Of a stretch of DNA of 64,000 bases, positions 52,915-61,616 are shown in pieces. Where the stretch lies: the NCBI RefSeq assembly GCF_014204715.1, contig NZ_JACHLY010000002.1, forward strand, positions 124,001-188,000, given 5' to 3'. The DNA comes from Streptomonospora salina. Lineage in GTDB: Bacteria > Actinomycetota > Actinomycetes > Streptosporangiales > Streptosporangiaceae. The translations under genes were made by a program, and so were the position numbers. Under the pieces are notes generated by a model. The model was not told the DNA's origin. It did no database searches and worked only from the letters and a program-made list of their open reading frames with translations. Position 1 is the stretch's first letter; each line of letters starts with the position of its first letter.

Positions 52915-53988
52915 ATGGCGAAGTCGCGCCCCCGCAAGCGGCACGCCGCGGCCATCGGCGCCGCCGCGCTGCTGGTCGCCGTACTGGGTGTCGCCGCCGT
53001 ACGGGCGGCCGCCGGACCCACCGAGGCGGGCGGCGTCCCGCTGCGCGACCTCGCCGCCGAGCAGGGCGTCCGCATCGGCGCCGCCGTCAACCCGTACCTG
53101 CTGGAAGACGCCCCCGACTACCGGGCGCTGGTCGCCGAGCAGTACGGATCCGTGACGGCGCAGAACGTGATGAAGTGGAACACGCTGCAGCCCGAGCGCG
53201 GCGAGTACGACTTCTCCACCGCCGACACCCTGACCGCGTTCGCCGACGAGCACGACCAGGCGATGCGCGGACACACGCTGCTGTGGCACCAGCAGAACCC
53301 CGAGTGGCTGGCCGAGGGCGACTTCGGCCCCGAGGAACTGCGCTCGATCATGCGCGACCACATCGACACGGTGGTCGGCGAGCACTTCGCGGGTCGCGTC
53401 TACGCCTGGGACGTCATCAACGAACCCTTCCGCGACAGCGGCGGCGAGCTGCGCCCCAACCTGTGGCTGGACACCCTGGGCGCGGACTACATCGCCGAGG
53501 CGCTGCACACGGCCCATGAAGCCGACCCCGACGCCCGGCTCTACATCAACGAGTTCAACGTCGAAGGGCGCAACCCCAAGAGCGACGCGCTGTACGAGCT
53601 GGCCGCGTCGCTGCTGGAGCAGGGCGCACCGCTGCACGGCATCGGGCTGCAGAGCCATTTCCACGCCGGAACCGTGCCCGAGGACATGGTCGCCAACATG
53701 CGCCGCTTCACCGACCTGGGCCTGGAGGTCACCGTCACCGAGCTGGACATCAGTGTCGAGGTGCCGGCCGACGAGGAGGAGCTGCGCGTCCAGGCCCGCG
53801 ACTACCGCACGGTGGTGGAGAACTGCCTGCGGGTCAGCGGCTGCACAGGGATCACCGTGTGGGGCATCGGCGACGCCGACTCCTGGATCCCGTCGTGGTT
53901 CCCGGGCCGGGGGGCGGCGCTGCCCTTCGACGAGGACTACGCGCCCAAGCCCGCCTACGGGTCCCTGCAGGAGGCCCTGGGCGGCTGA
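52915..53988 (+). CDS. GH10 endo-1,4-beta-xylanase, exported
   Basis: 357 residues from ATG 52915 with AAAGAGG 8 bases before; ATG 52888 is an alternative. The basic N-terminus and hydrophobic AAAIGAAALLVAVLGVAAV form a signal or anchor. GH10 residues: acid/base Glu 170 in WDVINEPF and nucleophile Glu 276 in VTVTELDIS, plus GHTLLWHQQNPEW and GIGLQSHFH. No carbohydrate-binding module. It would release xylo-oligosaccharides for the bxl importer 4 kb away. Confidence 0.92.
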   Translation: MAKSRPRKRHAAAIGAAALLVAVLGVAAVRAAAGPTEAGGVPLRDLAAEQGVRIGAAVNPYLLEDAPDYRALVAEQYGSVTAQNVMKWNTLQPERGEYDFSTADTLTAFADEHDQAMRGHTLLWHQQNPEWLAEGDFGPEELRSIMRDHIDTVVGEHFAGRVYAWDVINEPFRDSGGELRPNLWLDTLGADYIAEALHTAHEADPDARLYINEFNVEGRNPKSDALYELAASLLEQGAPLHGIGLQSHFHAGTVPEDMVANMRRFTDLGLEVTVTELDISVEVPADEEELRVQARDYRTVVENCLRVSGCTGITVWGIGDADSWIPSWFPGRGAALPFDEDYAPKPAYGSLQEALGG

Positions 53989-54041
53989 GACCGCTCCCGG
54001 TTCCGGCATGTCCGGTCGGCGCCGTCCTGCATACTCGGGGC

Positions 54042-55046
54042 ATGCGTGCGAGCCGACTCGTCACGCTGGTGCTGCTGCTGCAGAACCGCGGGCGGATGAC
54101 AGCGGCGGAGCTGGCGTCGGCACTGGAGGTCTCCGAGCGGACGGTCTACCGCGACACCGAGGCGCTCAGCGCCGCCGGCATCCCGCTATACGCCGACCGC
54201 GGCTCCGGCGGCGGCTACCGGCTCGTCGACGGCTACCGCACCCGGCTGACCGGGCTGACATCCGGGGAGGCCGGGTCGCTGTTCCTGTCCGGCGTGCCCG
54301 ATGCCGCCGCGCAGTTGGGACTGGGCGCCGAGATGGCGGCGGCCGACCTCAAACTGCTGGCCGCGCTCCCCCAGGAGCTGCGCGAGCGCGCCGAACGCGT
54401 CCGGTCGCGCTTCCACCTGGACGCCCCGGGCTGGTGGCGCACCGCCGAGGACGTCCCGCACCTGAGCGCGATCGCCGGGGCCGTGTGGGACCAGCACACC
54501 GTCGACGTCGACTACCGCCGCTGGGACCGGACCGAGGTGCGGCGCCGGCTCGACCCGCTGGGCCTCGTACTCAAAGGCGGTACCTGGTACTTCCTGGCGC
54601 TGGCCCACCCCGGTCCGGAGGAGCGCTCCCGCCGGCCGTCCGCGCCGCGCCCGCGCACGTTCCGCGTCTCGCGGGTACGCGGGGTGCAGGTGCGCGCGGA
54701 GGTCTTCGAGCGGCCGGCGGACTTCGACCTCGCCTCCAGCTGGGCGGAGTGGTCGCGCGAGTTCGAGCAGAGCCGGCACCGGCTGCGCACCCGCGTCCGG
54801 CTGAGCCGGCGCGGCCTGGAACTGGTGCAGGCACTGTCCTCCCCCATTACCGCCGCGGGCGCCGAGGGCGCCCGGCCCGGACCCGACGGCTGGTGCGAGG
54901 CCGAGCTCTACGTCGAGTCGGTGGCCGTGGCCACCACGGAGTTCGCCGCCTACGGCCCCGAGATCGAGGTGCTGGAACCCGCCGAGCTGCGTACGTCGCT
55001 GGCCGACTACCTGCACGCGGCCGCGGCGCGCTACGGTCCCCGGTGA
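54042..55046 (+). CDS. WYL-domain (YafY-type) transcriptional regulator
   Basis: 334 residues with an HTH_11 N-terminus (LLLQNRGRMTAAELASALEVSERTVYRDTEALSAAGIPLYADRG) and a WYL domain (RRLDPLGLVLKGGTWYFLALA). CATACT at 54030-54035 lies 6 bases before ATG 54042, so the mRNA may be leaderless. WYL proteins bind ligands or nucleic acids; the effector and target are unknown, and no gene shares its operon. Confidence 0.88.
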   Translation: MRASRLVTLVLLLQNRGRMTAAELASALEVSERTVYRDTEALSAAGIPLYADRGSGGGYRLVDGYRTRLTGLTSGEAGSLFLSGVPDAAAQLGLGAEMAAADLKLLAALPQELRERAERVRSRFHLDAPGWWRTAEDVPHLSAIAGAVWDQHTVDVDYRRWDRTEVRRRLDPLGLVLKGGTWYFLALAHPGPEERSRRPSAPRPRTFRVSRVRGVQVRAEVFERPADFDLASSWAEWSREFEQSRHRLRTRVRLSRRGLELVQALSSPITAAGAEGARPGPDGWCEAELYVESVAVATTEFAAYGPEIEVLEPAELRTSLADYLHAAAARYGPR

Positions 55047-55095
55047 CCGGGGACCGTAGCGCCGCGCGGAACCGACGCCGCGCGCCCTGCGCGGA

Positions 55096-56859
55096 TCAGC
55101 CCCAGAAGCCGTAGTAGAAGAGCATCCCGTTCGTGCCGGCGATGACCGCGACGGCCAGCATCGCACCGACCACGTAGCCGGTGCGCAGCGAGCGGATCAG
55201 AAACTCCGCGCCCACGACGTTGTTCAGCAGGAAATAGCCCAGGAACAGCGCGTGGAAGAACCCGTCGACGGTGAAGATCCCGGGGTAGAGCCAGGCGGTG
55301 CCGTTCCACATTCCCGACTCGGTGGTGAACCACTGCCAGGCATAGGACACACCGGTACCCAACGGGATCTGGATGATCGGGATGATCAGCAGCGGCAGCA
55401 GCTTGGCGAAGCCCCACAGGCCGGGCTGCTCGGCCTGGCGGGCGCCGGCCTGGGCGCGCCGGGCCGCCTCCTGCTCGGCGCGTACCCGCTCGCGGTGCGC
55501 GCGCTCGGCCTCCTGCCGGCGGCGCTGCTCCTCGCGCTGCTGCTGCTCCTCCTGCCGGCGCTGCTCTTCCCGCCGGCGCTGCTCCTCCTGGCGGTGCCGG
55601 TCGGCCTCGCCCGAACCCCCGGATCCCCGGTACATGCTGTCGTAGGAGTCGTCGCGCGCCGGAGGCATCGCGGCGGTGGGCGGCGCCTGCCGGGATCCGG
55701 ATCCGTAAGCGGCGGTGGGCGGCGCCTGCCCCCCGTAGGCCCGAGTCGCCCCGGCCGGATCGGCCTGCCCGCCCTCGGGGTGATAGGGCGGCGGGGTCGG
55801 GGACGTGCGCGGGTCCGTACCGGTACCGGCCCCCATGACCGAGGTGGCGTCGGCGCCGCCCTGGCCGGCGGCCCGCGTGGGGTCCTGGTCGCCGGGCGCG
55901 ACACCCGCGGCGGCCCCGGCCGCGGCCCCGCCCAGCACCGACGTCGCGCCGCTCGCGTCAGCGCCCCCGGCGGTGGTGTCCGTGCCGCTGAGGGCGGCGT
56001 TGGTCCTGGCGACCTCGTCGCGCACGCCGCGCATGACATCGGCGGGCAGCCAGGACTCACCGACGGGGATGTCGCCGAGCGCGTCGAGGAGCTGGCCGGG
56101 TGCGGGCCGGTACTGCGCGTCCTTGGCCAGGCAGGCCGACACGAGGCGCTGCAGCCGGGCGGGGACGGCCGACAGGTCGGGATCGTGCTGCATGACGCGC
56201 ATGACCAGGGTGGGCATGGCGCCCTCGCCGAACGGTCCGACACCGCCGGCCGCATAGACCAGTACGGCGCCGAAGGCGAACACGTCGCTTCCCGTGGTGA
56301 GGTGGTCGCCCTGGATCTGCTCGGGGGACATGAACCCCGGCGTGCCGATGACGGACTGGGTCGCGGAGGTGCCTTCGCTGGCGCGGGCGATCCCGAAGTC
56401 GATGACGCGGGGCCCGTCCTCGGCCAGCAGCACGTTTCCGGGCTTGAGGTCGCGGTGGATCAGCCCCACGCGGTGGATCTCGCCCAGGGCCTCGGCCAGG
56501 CCGGCGGCCAGCACGCGCAGCGTGTGCTCGGGCAGGCCGCCGTGCGTGCGCACGGCGGCGTCCAGGGGCAGCGACGGTACATAGGACGTGACCAGCCACG
56601 GCACCCCGTCGTCGGGGGCGGCGTCGATGACCGGCGCGGTGAAGGCGCCGCTGACCTGGCGTGCGGCGGTGACTTCCCGGGCGAAGCGCTCGCGGAAGGA
56701 GGTGTCGGTGGCCAAGTGGGGATGGATGCGCTTCACCGCGACCGGTCGGCCTCCCGCCGAGCGCCCGAAGTACACCTGACCCATGCCTCCGGCGCCCAAC
56801 CGCCCGATCAGCCGGTACCGGCCGATGCGCTCGGGATCGCCGTGCTCCAACGGACCCAC
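55096..56859 (-). CDS. Membrane-anchored PASTA-less Ser/Thr protein kinase
   Basis: 587 residues from GTG 56859 with GGAGGT. The kinase domain (about 15-270) shows GRLGAGGMGQVYFG, AVKRIHP, IHRDLKPGNVLL, VIDFGIARASEG and TPGFMSPEQ. A Pro/Gly/Ala-rich linker, then a Gln/Glu/Arg-rich coiled-coil (RHRQEEQRRREEQRRQEEQ), lead to about three C-terminal membrane helices (LLPLLIIPIIQIPLG, DGFFHALFLGYFLL, GAMLAVAVIAGTNGMLFYY). Unlike PknB it has no extracellular sensor domain. Confidence 0.9.
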   Translation of the reverse strand: MGPLEHGDPERIGRYRLIGRLGAGGMGQVYFGRSAGGRPVAVKRIHPHLATDTSFRERFAREVTAARQVSGAFTAPVIDAAPDDGVPWLVTSYVPSLPLDAAVRTHGGLPEHTLRVLAAGLAEALGEIHRVGLIHRDLKPGNVLLAEDGPRVIDFGIARASEGTSATQSVIGTPGFMSPEQIQGDHLTTGSDVFAFGAVLVYAAGGVGPFGEGAMPTLVMRVMQHDPDLSAVPARLQRLVSACLAKDAQYRPAPGQLLDALGDIPVGESWLPADVMRGVRDEVARTNAALSGTDTTAGGADASGATSVLGGAAAGAAAGVAPGDQDPTRAAGQGGADATSVMGAGTGTDPRTSPTPPPYHPEGGQADPAGATRAYGGQAPPTAAYGSGSRQAPPTAAMPPARDDSYDSMYRGSGGSGEADRHRQEEQRRREEQRRQEEQQQREEQRRRQEAERAHRERVRAEQEAARRAQAGARQAEQPGLWGFAKLLPLLIIPIIQIPLGTGVSYAWQWFTTESGMWNGTAWLYPGIFTVDGFFHALFLGYFLLNNVVGAEFLIRSLRTGYVVGAMLAVAVIAGTNGMLFYYGFWG

Positions 56860-57312
56860 GTCCGTACCTCCGCATTCCCGCTGTCGATGGGTTCCCACTA
56901 GCGATCGTAGCGGCACCGGGGCGGCCCTCGGCCGCCTCGGAGGCCGTGCTCCGCGGGCGCGCCGCCGATCGCGCCGCCGTCGGACCGACGGGGCGGCCGG
57001 TGCGGGGGCGGGTCCGCGCCCGCACCGCGCGTTCAGTCTGATGGGGCGAGGAACCCCGGTCCTTCAGGGCCGGGAGGAAGCATTCCCGCAGCCGGGGGAG
57101 GACGCCGCTCCGGGACAGCGGGGTCGGGAATGCTCCGGTTGCCACCGCGGCGGCACGGATCCAGTGCACGTTCTTGTTGCCTGAGAACCTGACATCTTTA
57201 CAACGTAGATCAAATAGTTCGGGAGTGGAAGCCTCCGGGGCCGGCCGAGAGTCCGGAGCCCGCCGCGGGGGCGGCTCCGCCCGCTGCGCCGCCGCGGCCT
57301 AGGCTGCGGGGC
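56860..57312. other. Intergenic region with an orphan IS605-type right end
   Basis: 453 bases between divergent kinase and Nudix genes. Besides the hairpin unit at 57048-57085 it contains the inverted repeat AGCATTCCCG (57079-57088) / CGGGAATGCT (57125-57134) and an A/T-rich patch around 57182-57220. No ORF is supported. Confidence 0.6.
57048..57085 (+). ncRNA. Orphan IS200/IS605 right-end / omega-RNA-like hairpin
   Basis: GAGGAAC, then stem CCCGGTCC (57055-57062), loop TTCA, stem GGGCCGGG (57067-57074), then AGGAAGC. It has the layout of the tnpB element's right end at 24077-24108 (GAGAAG, stem-TTCA-stem, AGGAG) but no tnpB or tnpA beside it. Probably a solo right end left by deletion or an independent reRNA-like gene. 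Confidence 0.5.
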
Positions 57313-57780
57313 ATGGCGCGATTCCTTCCTCCCGAGCAGTGGTTCGCCACGTTGCCCACGGCCTACCTGGCCGCTTTCGGACTGATCACCGACGAGTCCG
57401 GACGCGTGTTGATGGTCGATCCCAACTACCGCGACCACTGGACGCTGCCCGGCGGCATCGTCGAAGACGGCGAGGCGCCGCACCTGGCCTGCGAGCGCGA
57501 GGTCGCCGAGGAGGTGGGGCTGGACCGCACCGCCGGCACGTTACTGGCACTGCAGTGGAGCGCGCCGCGCGGCGCACGGCCCAAGCCGTTCCTGTCGTTC
57601 GTCTTCGACTGCGGCACGGTCGGCTCGGACGTGCCGGTCACCCTGCAGGAGGAGGAACTCGACGACTACGCGTTCGTCGAGCCCGACGCGGCTCCCGGAA
57701 TGCTGCATCCCGCGCTGGCGCCCCGGCTCACGGGCGCGCTCCGGGCCCGTCGCGAAGGCGCCGCGGTCTACATCGCCTGA
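57313..57780 (+). CDS. Nudix hydrolase
   Basis: 155 residues with the Nudix box [24 protein letters not shown], matching Gx5Ex7REUxEExGU except for the inserted spacing at APHLAC. It hydrolyses a nucleoside diphosphate-linked compound, substrate unknown. Monocistronic; converges with the SMR genes. Confidence 0.9.
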   Translation: MARFLPPEQWFATLPTAYLAAFGLITDESGRVLMVDPNYRDHWTLPGGIVEDGEAPHLACEREVAEEVGLDRTAGTLLALQWSAPRGARPKPFLSFVFDCGTVGSDVPVTLQEEELDDYAFVEPDAAPGMLHPALAPRLTGALRARREGAAVYIA

Positions 57781-57831
57781 CCGGTGCGGACCGCCGTCGC
57801 CGCTGCGGCCGGCGCCGCGATCGCAGCGGCC

Positions 57832-58170
57832 TCACCCGTCCCCGGCGAGGCTCAACCCCACCACGCCGGCGACGATCATCCCCAAACACGCCAGCCGGCG
57901 CCGCGAGACGGGCTCGCCGAGGAAGACCATCCCGCTTGCGGCCACGCTCAGGGCGCCGATACCGACCCACACCGCATAGGCGGTCCCCACGGGCAGCGTG
58001 CGCAACGCATGGCTCAGCAACCCCAGGCTGAGCGCCGCCACCGCGATGCCCGCCACCGCCCACAGCGGCCGCGTGCACCCCTGGGCCCTCGTGAGCGCCA
58101 GTGCCCAGACCGTCTCCAGCAGGCCGGCGGCGACGAGCACGGCCCACGCCGCCGACACCTCCGGGCTCAC
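57832..58170 (-). CDS. Small multidrug resistance (SMR) protein, second of pair
   Basis: 112 residues, GTG 58170 coupled to the stop of the first SMR gene. Four membrane helices; conserved Glu in AAGLLETVWALAL and GTAYAVWVGIGALS. Sug/Ebr-type SMR pairs form heterodimers in the membrane that export guanidinium or cationic drugs with protons. Confidence 0.88.
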   Translation of the reverse strand: MSPEVSAAWAVLVAAGLLETVWALALTRAQGCTRPLWAVAGIAVAALSLGLLSHALRTLPVGTAYAVWVGIGALSVAASGMVFLGEPVSRRRLACLGMIVAGVVGLSLAGDG

Positions 58171-58532
58171 GCGGCCCGCCCCGCCTCGCCGCCGGCCCGA
58201 TCGGGCCGCGGCGACGCCCCGTCTTCGGCGTTCAGCCCGACCACACCCGCGATGATGAGGCCGATACAGACCGCTCTGGTCCAGGTGAACGGCTCCCCCA
58301 ACACGAGCGTGCCCACCGCCGCCACGCCGACCGCGCCGATACCCACCCACGCGGCGTAGGCCGTGCCCATCGGAAGGCTGCGCAGCGCGCGGCTCAGCAG
58401 CGCGAGACTGAGCAGCGCGGTGCCGATACCGATCACCGACGGCCACAGTTCGGTCAACCCGTGCGCCTCGTCGAGCGCGACCGACCACACGATCTCCAGC
58501 AGACCGGCCGCGATCAGGACTGCCCAGGCCAT
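58167..58532 (-). CDS. Small multidrug resistance (SMR) protein, first of pair
   Basis: 121 residues, four helices. Glu in IAAGLLEIVWSVALDEAHG, and GTAYAAWVGIGAVG. The C-terminal tail (ASPRPDRAGGEAGRAA) is longer than usual. It lies 93 bases after the SDR gene and overlaps its partner, so the trio likely forms one operon under the divergent TetR. Confidence 0.88.
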   Translation of the reverse strand: MAWAVLIAAGLLEIVWSVALDEAHGLTELWPSVIGIGTALLSLALLSRALRSLPMGTAYAAWVGIGAVGVAAVGTLVLGEPFTWTRAVCIGLIIAGVVGLNAEDGASPRPDRAGGEAGRAA

Positions 58533-58625
58533 ATCCGTCCTCTCCTGCGGGGCCGCCGCACGGTCCCGCCTGTCGCTGGGCGTGTCGCGGCCTCGTCCTC
58601 CACGGGCACCAGGCGCTCGGGAGCG

Positions 58626-59366
58626 CTAGGAGTTGGCGCCGCCGTCCACGGTGACCGCGGTGCCGGTGACGAATCCCGATTCCGGGGCTGCCACGTGTGC
58701 GACGGCGGCGGCGATCTCGGTGGCATCGCCGTATCTGCCCAGCGCCGTCTGCGCACGCTGCTCCTCGGCACCCTCGCCGTCGGCAGGGTTCATATCCGTG
58801 TCGGTCGAACCGGGATGCACGACGTTGGCGGTGATGCCCCGCGGGCCGAGGTCGCGGGCGAGGCCCTTGGTGAAGCCGATCAGTCCGGACTTGCTGAGCG
58901 AATAGAGGCTGATCCCCGGGCCGGGAACGTGCTCGGCGAGGTTGCTGCCGATGCTGACGATCCGGCCGCCGTCGGGCATGTGCCCCAGTACCCGTTTGAC
59001 CGCGATGAAGACGGCGCGCAGGTGGAGGGCCGTGGTGGCCTCGTAGTCGTCCAGCGTCAGCTCGTCGATCCGGCCGTAGGGGAAGACGCCGGCGTTGTTG
59101 ACCAGGATGTCGATGCGGCCGAGGGTCGCGGCCGCCCGGTCGACGACGGCGCCGGCGGCGGAGGGATCGGCCATATCCGCCTGGAGGGCCGCGCCCGTGC
59201 GGCCCGCCGCCTCGATACGGGCGACCACCTGCTTCGCGGGATGTTCCGAGGTGTTGAAGGTGAGCGCCACGTCGGCGCCCTCGTGCGCCAGACGCTCGGC
59301 GATCGCCGCACCGATGCCTTTGCCGCCTCCGGTGACCAGCGCTGCTTTTCCGTCCAGGACGCCCAT
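58626..59366 (-). CDS. Short-chain dehydrogenase/reductase
   Basis: 246 residues; ATG 59366 with AAAAAGGAG. Classical SDR motifs: TGGGKGIGAAIAERL, NNAGVFPYG, IVSIGSN and the YSLSK catalytic pair, C-terminal TGTAVTVDGGANS. FabG-like NADP enzyme of unknown substrate. First gene of a unit with two SMR exporters, divergent from TetR. Confidence 0.9.
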   Translation of the reverse strand: MGVLDGKAALVTGGGKGIGAAIAERLAHEGADVALTFNTSEHPAKQVVARIEAAGRTGAALQADMADPSAAGAVVDRAAATLGRIDILVNNAGVFPYGRIDELTLDDYEATTALHLRAVFIAVKRVLGHMPDGGRIVSIGSNLAEHVPGPGISLYSLSKSGLIGFTKGLARDLGPRGITANVVHPGSTDTDMNPADGEGAEEQRAQTALGRYGDATEIAAAVAHVAAPESGFVTGTAVTVDGGANS

Positions 59367-59390
59367 GGTCGCTCCTTTTTCTGCATCGAT

Positions 59391-59409
59391 TGCTACATAA
59401 TTGGTAGCA
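59391..59409. promoter_or_regulatory. TetR operator between SDR and tetR genes
   Basis: Perfect inverted repeat TGCTAC / GTAGCA with a 7-base A/T-rich centre, 24 bases before the SDR start and 40 before the TetR start. Position and form fit the operator of the divergent TetR regulator for both directions. Confidence 0.75.
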
Positions 59410-59449
59410 TGGGGGCGCGAGGGCGTCAACGGAGCGCGAAAGGAGCGCC

Positions 59450-60088
59450 ATGCCGGCACGGGGACGGCCACGCCGGTTCGACAGGACCGCCGCGCTGCGC
59501 ACGGCGATGGTGCTGTTCTGGGAACACGGCTACGAGGGGACCTCGCTCAGCGCGCTCACCTCGGCGATGGGGATCACCGCGACGAGCCTGTACGCGGCCT
59601 TCGGCTCCAAGGAGCAGGTCTTCCGCGAGGCCGTGGAGCTCTACAACTCCGACAGCGCGGCGAGCGAAGAGGCCTTGGCCGCCGGCCCCACCGCGCGGGA
59701 GGCGATCGAGACGATGCTGCGGGAGAACGCCGCCGCCTACGTCGACCCGTCCACACCGCGCGGATGCATGGTGGTCCTGGCCGGCATGAACCTCACGGCC
59801 GCCAACGAGGGGGTCGGCCGCTACCTCGCGGCATGCCGGGCGGGCGACCGCGCCAACGTCGTAGCCCGGCTCCGCCGCGGTGTGCGGGAAGGAGAGCTGT
59901 CGTCGTCGGCCGATCCGGAGGATGTGGCCGACTATTACCTGACCGTGCTGCACGGACTGTCGATCCAGGCACGCGACGGGTTCACGCTGGAGCAGGCAGA
60001 TGCGGTCGTCGACACGGCGATGGCCGCCTGGGACGGCTTCGCCCGCGGCTCCGGAGGCGGGGCGGCCTCCGCGCACGAGCGGGCGTGA
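59450..60088 (+). CDS. TetR-family transcriptional repressor
   Basis: 212 residues. HTH: TAALRTAMVLFWEHGYEGTSLSALTSAMGITATSLYAAFGSKEQVFREAVELY. C-terminal domain of AcrR/TetR_C_11-like type (PRGCMVVLAGMNL). Most likely represses the SDR-SMR operon and itself through the palindrome between them, relieved by a toxic ligand. Confidence 0.9.
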   Translation: MPARGRPRRFDRTAALRTAMVLFWEHGYEGTSLSALTSAMGITATSLYAAFGSKEQVFREAVELYNSDSAASEEALAAGPTAREAIETMLRENAAAYVDPSTPRGCMVVLAGMNLTAANEGVGRYLAACRAGDRANVVARLRRGVREGELSSSADPEDVADYYLTVLHGLSIQARDGFTLEQADAVVDTAMAAWDGFARGSGGGAASAHERA

Positions 60089-60157
60089 CGGTTCGCGCGC
60101 GGCGGCGGACGTCGGTTCCCCGACCGCAGCCGCCGCGCGCCGAGAACGCTTCCGTGC

Positions 60158-60508
60158 TCAGCCGCCGGCGACCGAGGGCAGGATGCGGACTTCGGCTCCG
60201 TCGGGAACCGGCGTGTCGAGGCCGCCGACGGCGCGGCACTCGTCGGAGCCCACGAAGACGTTGACGTAGCGGCGCAACCGCCCCCGCTCGTCGCGGAGGC
60301 GGCGGTCGAGGCCGGGATGGCGGCGGGCGAGTTCGTCGAGGACGGCGCGCAGGGTGGCCGGCTCCCCGCCGGCGCCCGCGGGTGGGGCCGGGGGTTCCGG
60401 GGCCGGCGCCGTCCCCGCGGGAACCCCGGCAGCGGGGGCGATGTCGACCCGGGCGGCTCCCCCGGCGTCGGACTGCAGGACGTGCGGCAACAGGACGGTC
60501 ACAGCCAT
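60158..60508 (-). CDS. MoaD/ThiS-family sulfur-carrier-like protein
   Basis: 116 residues ending in VAGG, the C-terminal Gly-Gly of beta-grasp sulfur carriers. The C-terminal part (LRAVLDELARRHPGLDRRLRDERGRLRRYVNVFVGSDECRAVGGLDTPVPDGAEVRILPSVAGG) is clearly the MoaD/ThiS fold. A Pro/Ala-rich insert follows the first strand. Four bases after the BNR-repeat gene; such pairing is common in actinobacteria but unexplained. Confidence 0.88.
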   Translation of the reverse strand: MAVTVLLPHVLQSDAGGAARVDIAPAAGVPAGTAPAPEPPAPPAGAGGEPATLRAVLDELARRHPGLDRRLRDERGRLRRYVNVFVGSDECRAVGGLDTPVPDGAEVRILPSVAGG

Positions 60509-60512
60509 CGGT

Positions 60513-61616
60513 TCAGACCTCCACTGCGCGCAGGGACAGGACGTCGGGCAGGTGGGCGGCCACCCGGGACCACTCGCCGCTGGAGTCGACGGTGCAGAAG
60601 ACGTCGCCGCTGCGGGTGCCGAAGTAGAAGCCGGGGTCGTCGGCGCCGTCGGTACAGGCGCCGTCGCGCAACACGATCCCGTAATAGGGGTCCGCGGGCA
60701 GCCCTTCGACGGAGGGCCGCCACGTCGCGCCCGCGTCCTCGGTGCGGTAGACCGCGAGGTGACCGTCGGGCGGCAGGTGGCAGACCTGGCTGACGACCGG
60801 GAACACGTAGCCGGTCCCGGGCACGTGCGGGTGGGTCACATAGGAGAACCCGAAGTCGGTGGGCAGCCCGTCGGCGATGGAGGTCCATCCCGCGGCGGGG
60901 TCGCTGCTGCGGAAGACGCCGTGGTGGTTCTGGGCGTAGAACTCGCCGTCGCTGCCGACGGCGACCTTGTGCACGCACTGGCCGTATTCGGGGGCGTCCT
61001 CAGGCAGGAAGACCGCGCTGATGCCGCGGTTGGCCGGGGTCCAGGCGGCTCCGCCGTCGCGGGTCTGGTAGACGCCGCCGGTGGACATGGCCACGGTCAT
61101 GGCGCGGGGGTCGGTGCCCTCGGCGCTGACCCGGCCGGGGATCACCGTGTGGATCGCGGCGCCGCCCGCGCCGGGCCACCAGTCGCCGCGGTGGGGGTGG
61201 TCCCACAGCCCGCGCACGAGCTCGAAACTCTCGCCGCCGTCGCCGGAGCGGAACAGGGCGCTGGGTTCGACGCCGGCGTAGACGGTACCGGGATCGTCGC
61301 CGAAGGCGAACTGCCAGGCACGGGCGAAGGAGGCGTCGGTGTCCTCCGGGAAGGCGATCGGCGCCCGCTCGGGCTCGTTCCAGCTCTCCCCCAGGTCGTC
61401 GCTGTACCACACGCTGGGCCCGAAGTGGGAGCTTTCGGCGCCGGCGAGGATCCGGCGCGTGCGGGGGTCGACGCCGACCGCGTAGACGCCGGCGGTGTTG
61501 GCGTAGTCCTCGCTGTCCAGGCGGTGCGGACCGCGCACGTGCCACGTGCGGCGGTCGCCGTCGGCGGCGGTCGCGGTGAACAGTCCTTTTCGAGTCCCGA
61601 TGACCAGGAGGTACAT
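60513..61616 (-). CDS. BNR/WD40-like beta-propeller protein (exo-sialidase-like)
   Basis: 367 residues with Asp-box repeats: YSDDLGESWN, RSGDGGESF, QTRDGGAAWT, RSSDPAAGWT, RTEDAGATWR. Such propellers are annotated as sialidase-like but the catalytic Arg triad and Tyr are not recognisable, and there is no signal peptide. Cytosolic; probably acts with the MoaD-like partner in an unknown process. Confidence 0.8.
   Translation of the reverse strand: MYLLVIGTRKGLFTATAADGDRRTWHVRGPHRLDSEDYANTAGVYAVGVDPRTRRILAGAESSHFGPSVWYSDDLGESWNEPERAPIAFPEDTDASFARAWQFAFGDDPGTVYAGVEPSALFRSGDGGESFELVRGLWDHPHRGDWWPGAGGAAIHTVIPGRVSAEGTDPRAMTVAMSTGGVYQTRDGGAAWTPANRGISAVFLPEDAPEYGQCVHKVAVGSDGEFYAQNHHGVFRSSDPAAGWTSIADGLPTDFGFSYVTHPHVPGTGYVFPVVSQVCHLPPDGHLAVYRTEDAGATWRPSVEGLPADPYYGIVLRDGACTDGADDPGFYFGTRSGDVFCTVDSSGEWSRVAAHLPDVLSLRAVEV

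Noticed and set aside
54186-55166. Minus-strand ORFs opposite the WYL regulator
   Set aside because: Shadow frames of a gene with clear HTH and WYL domains.
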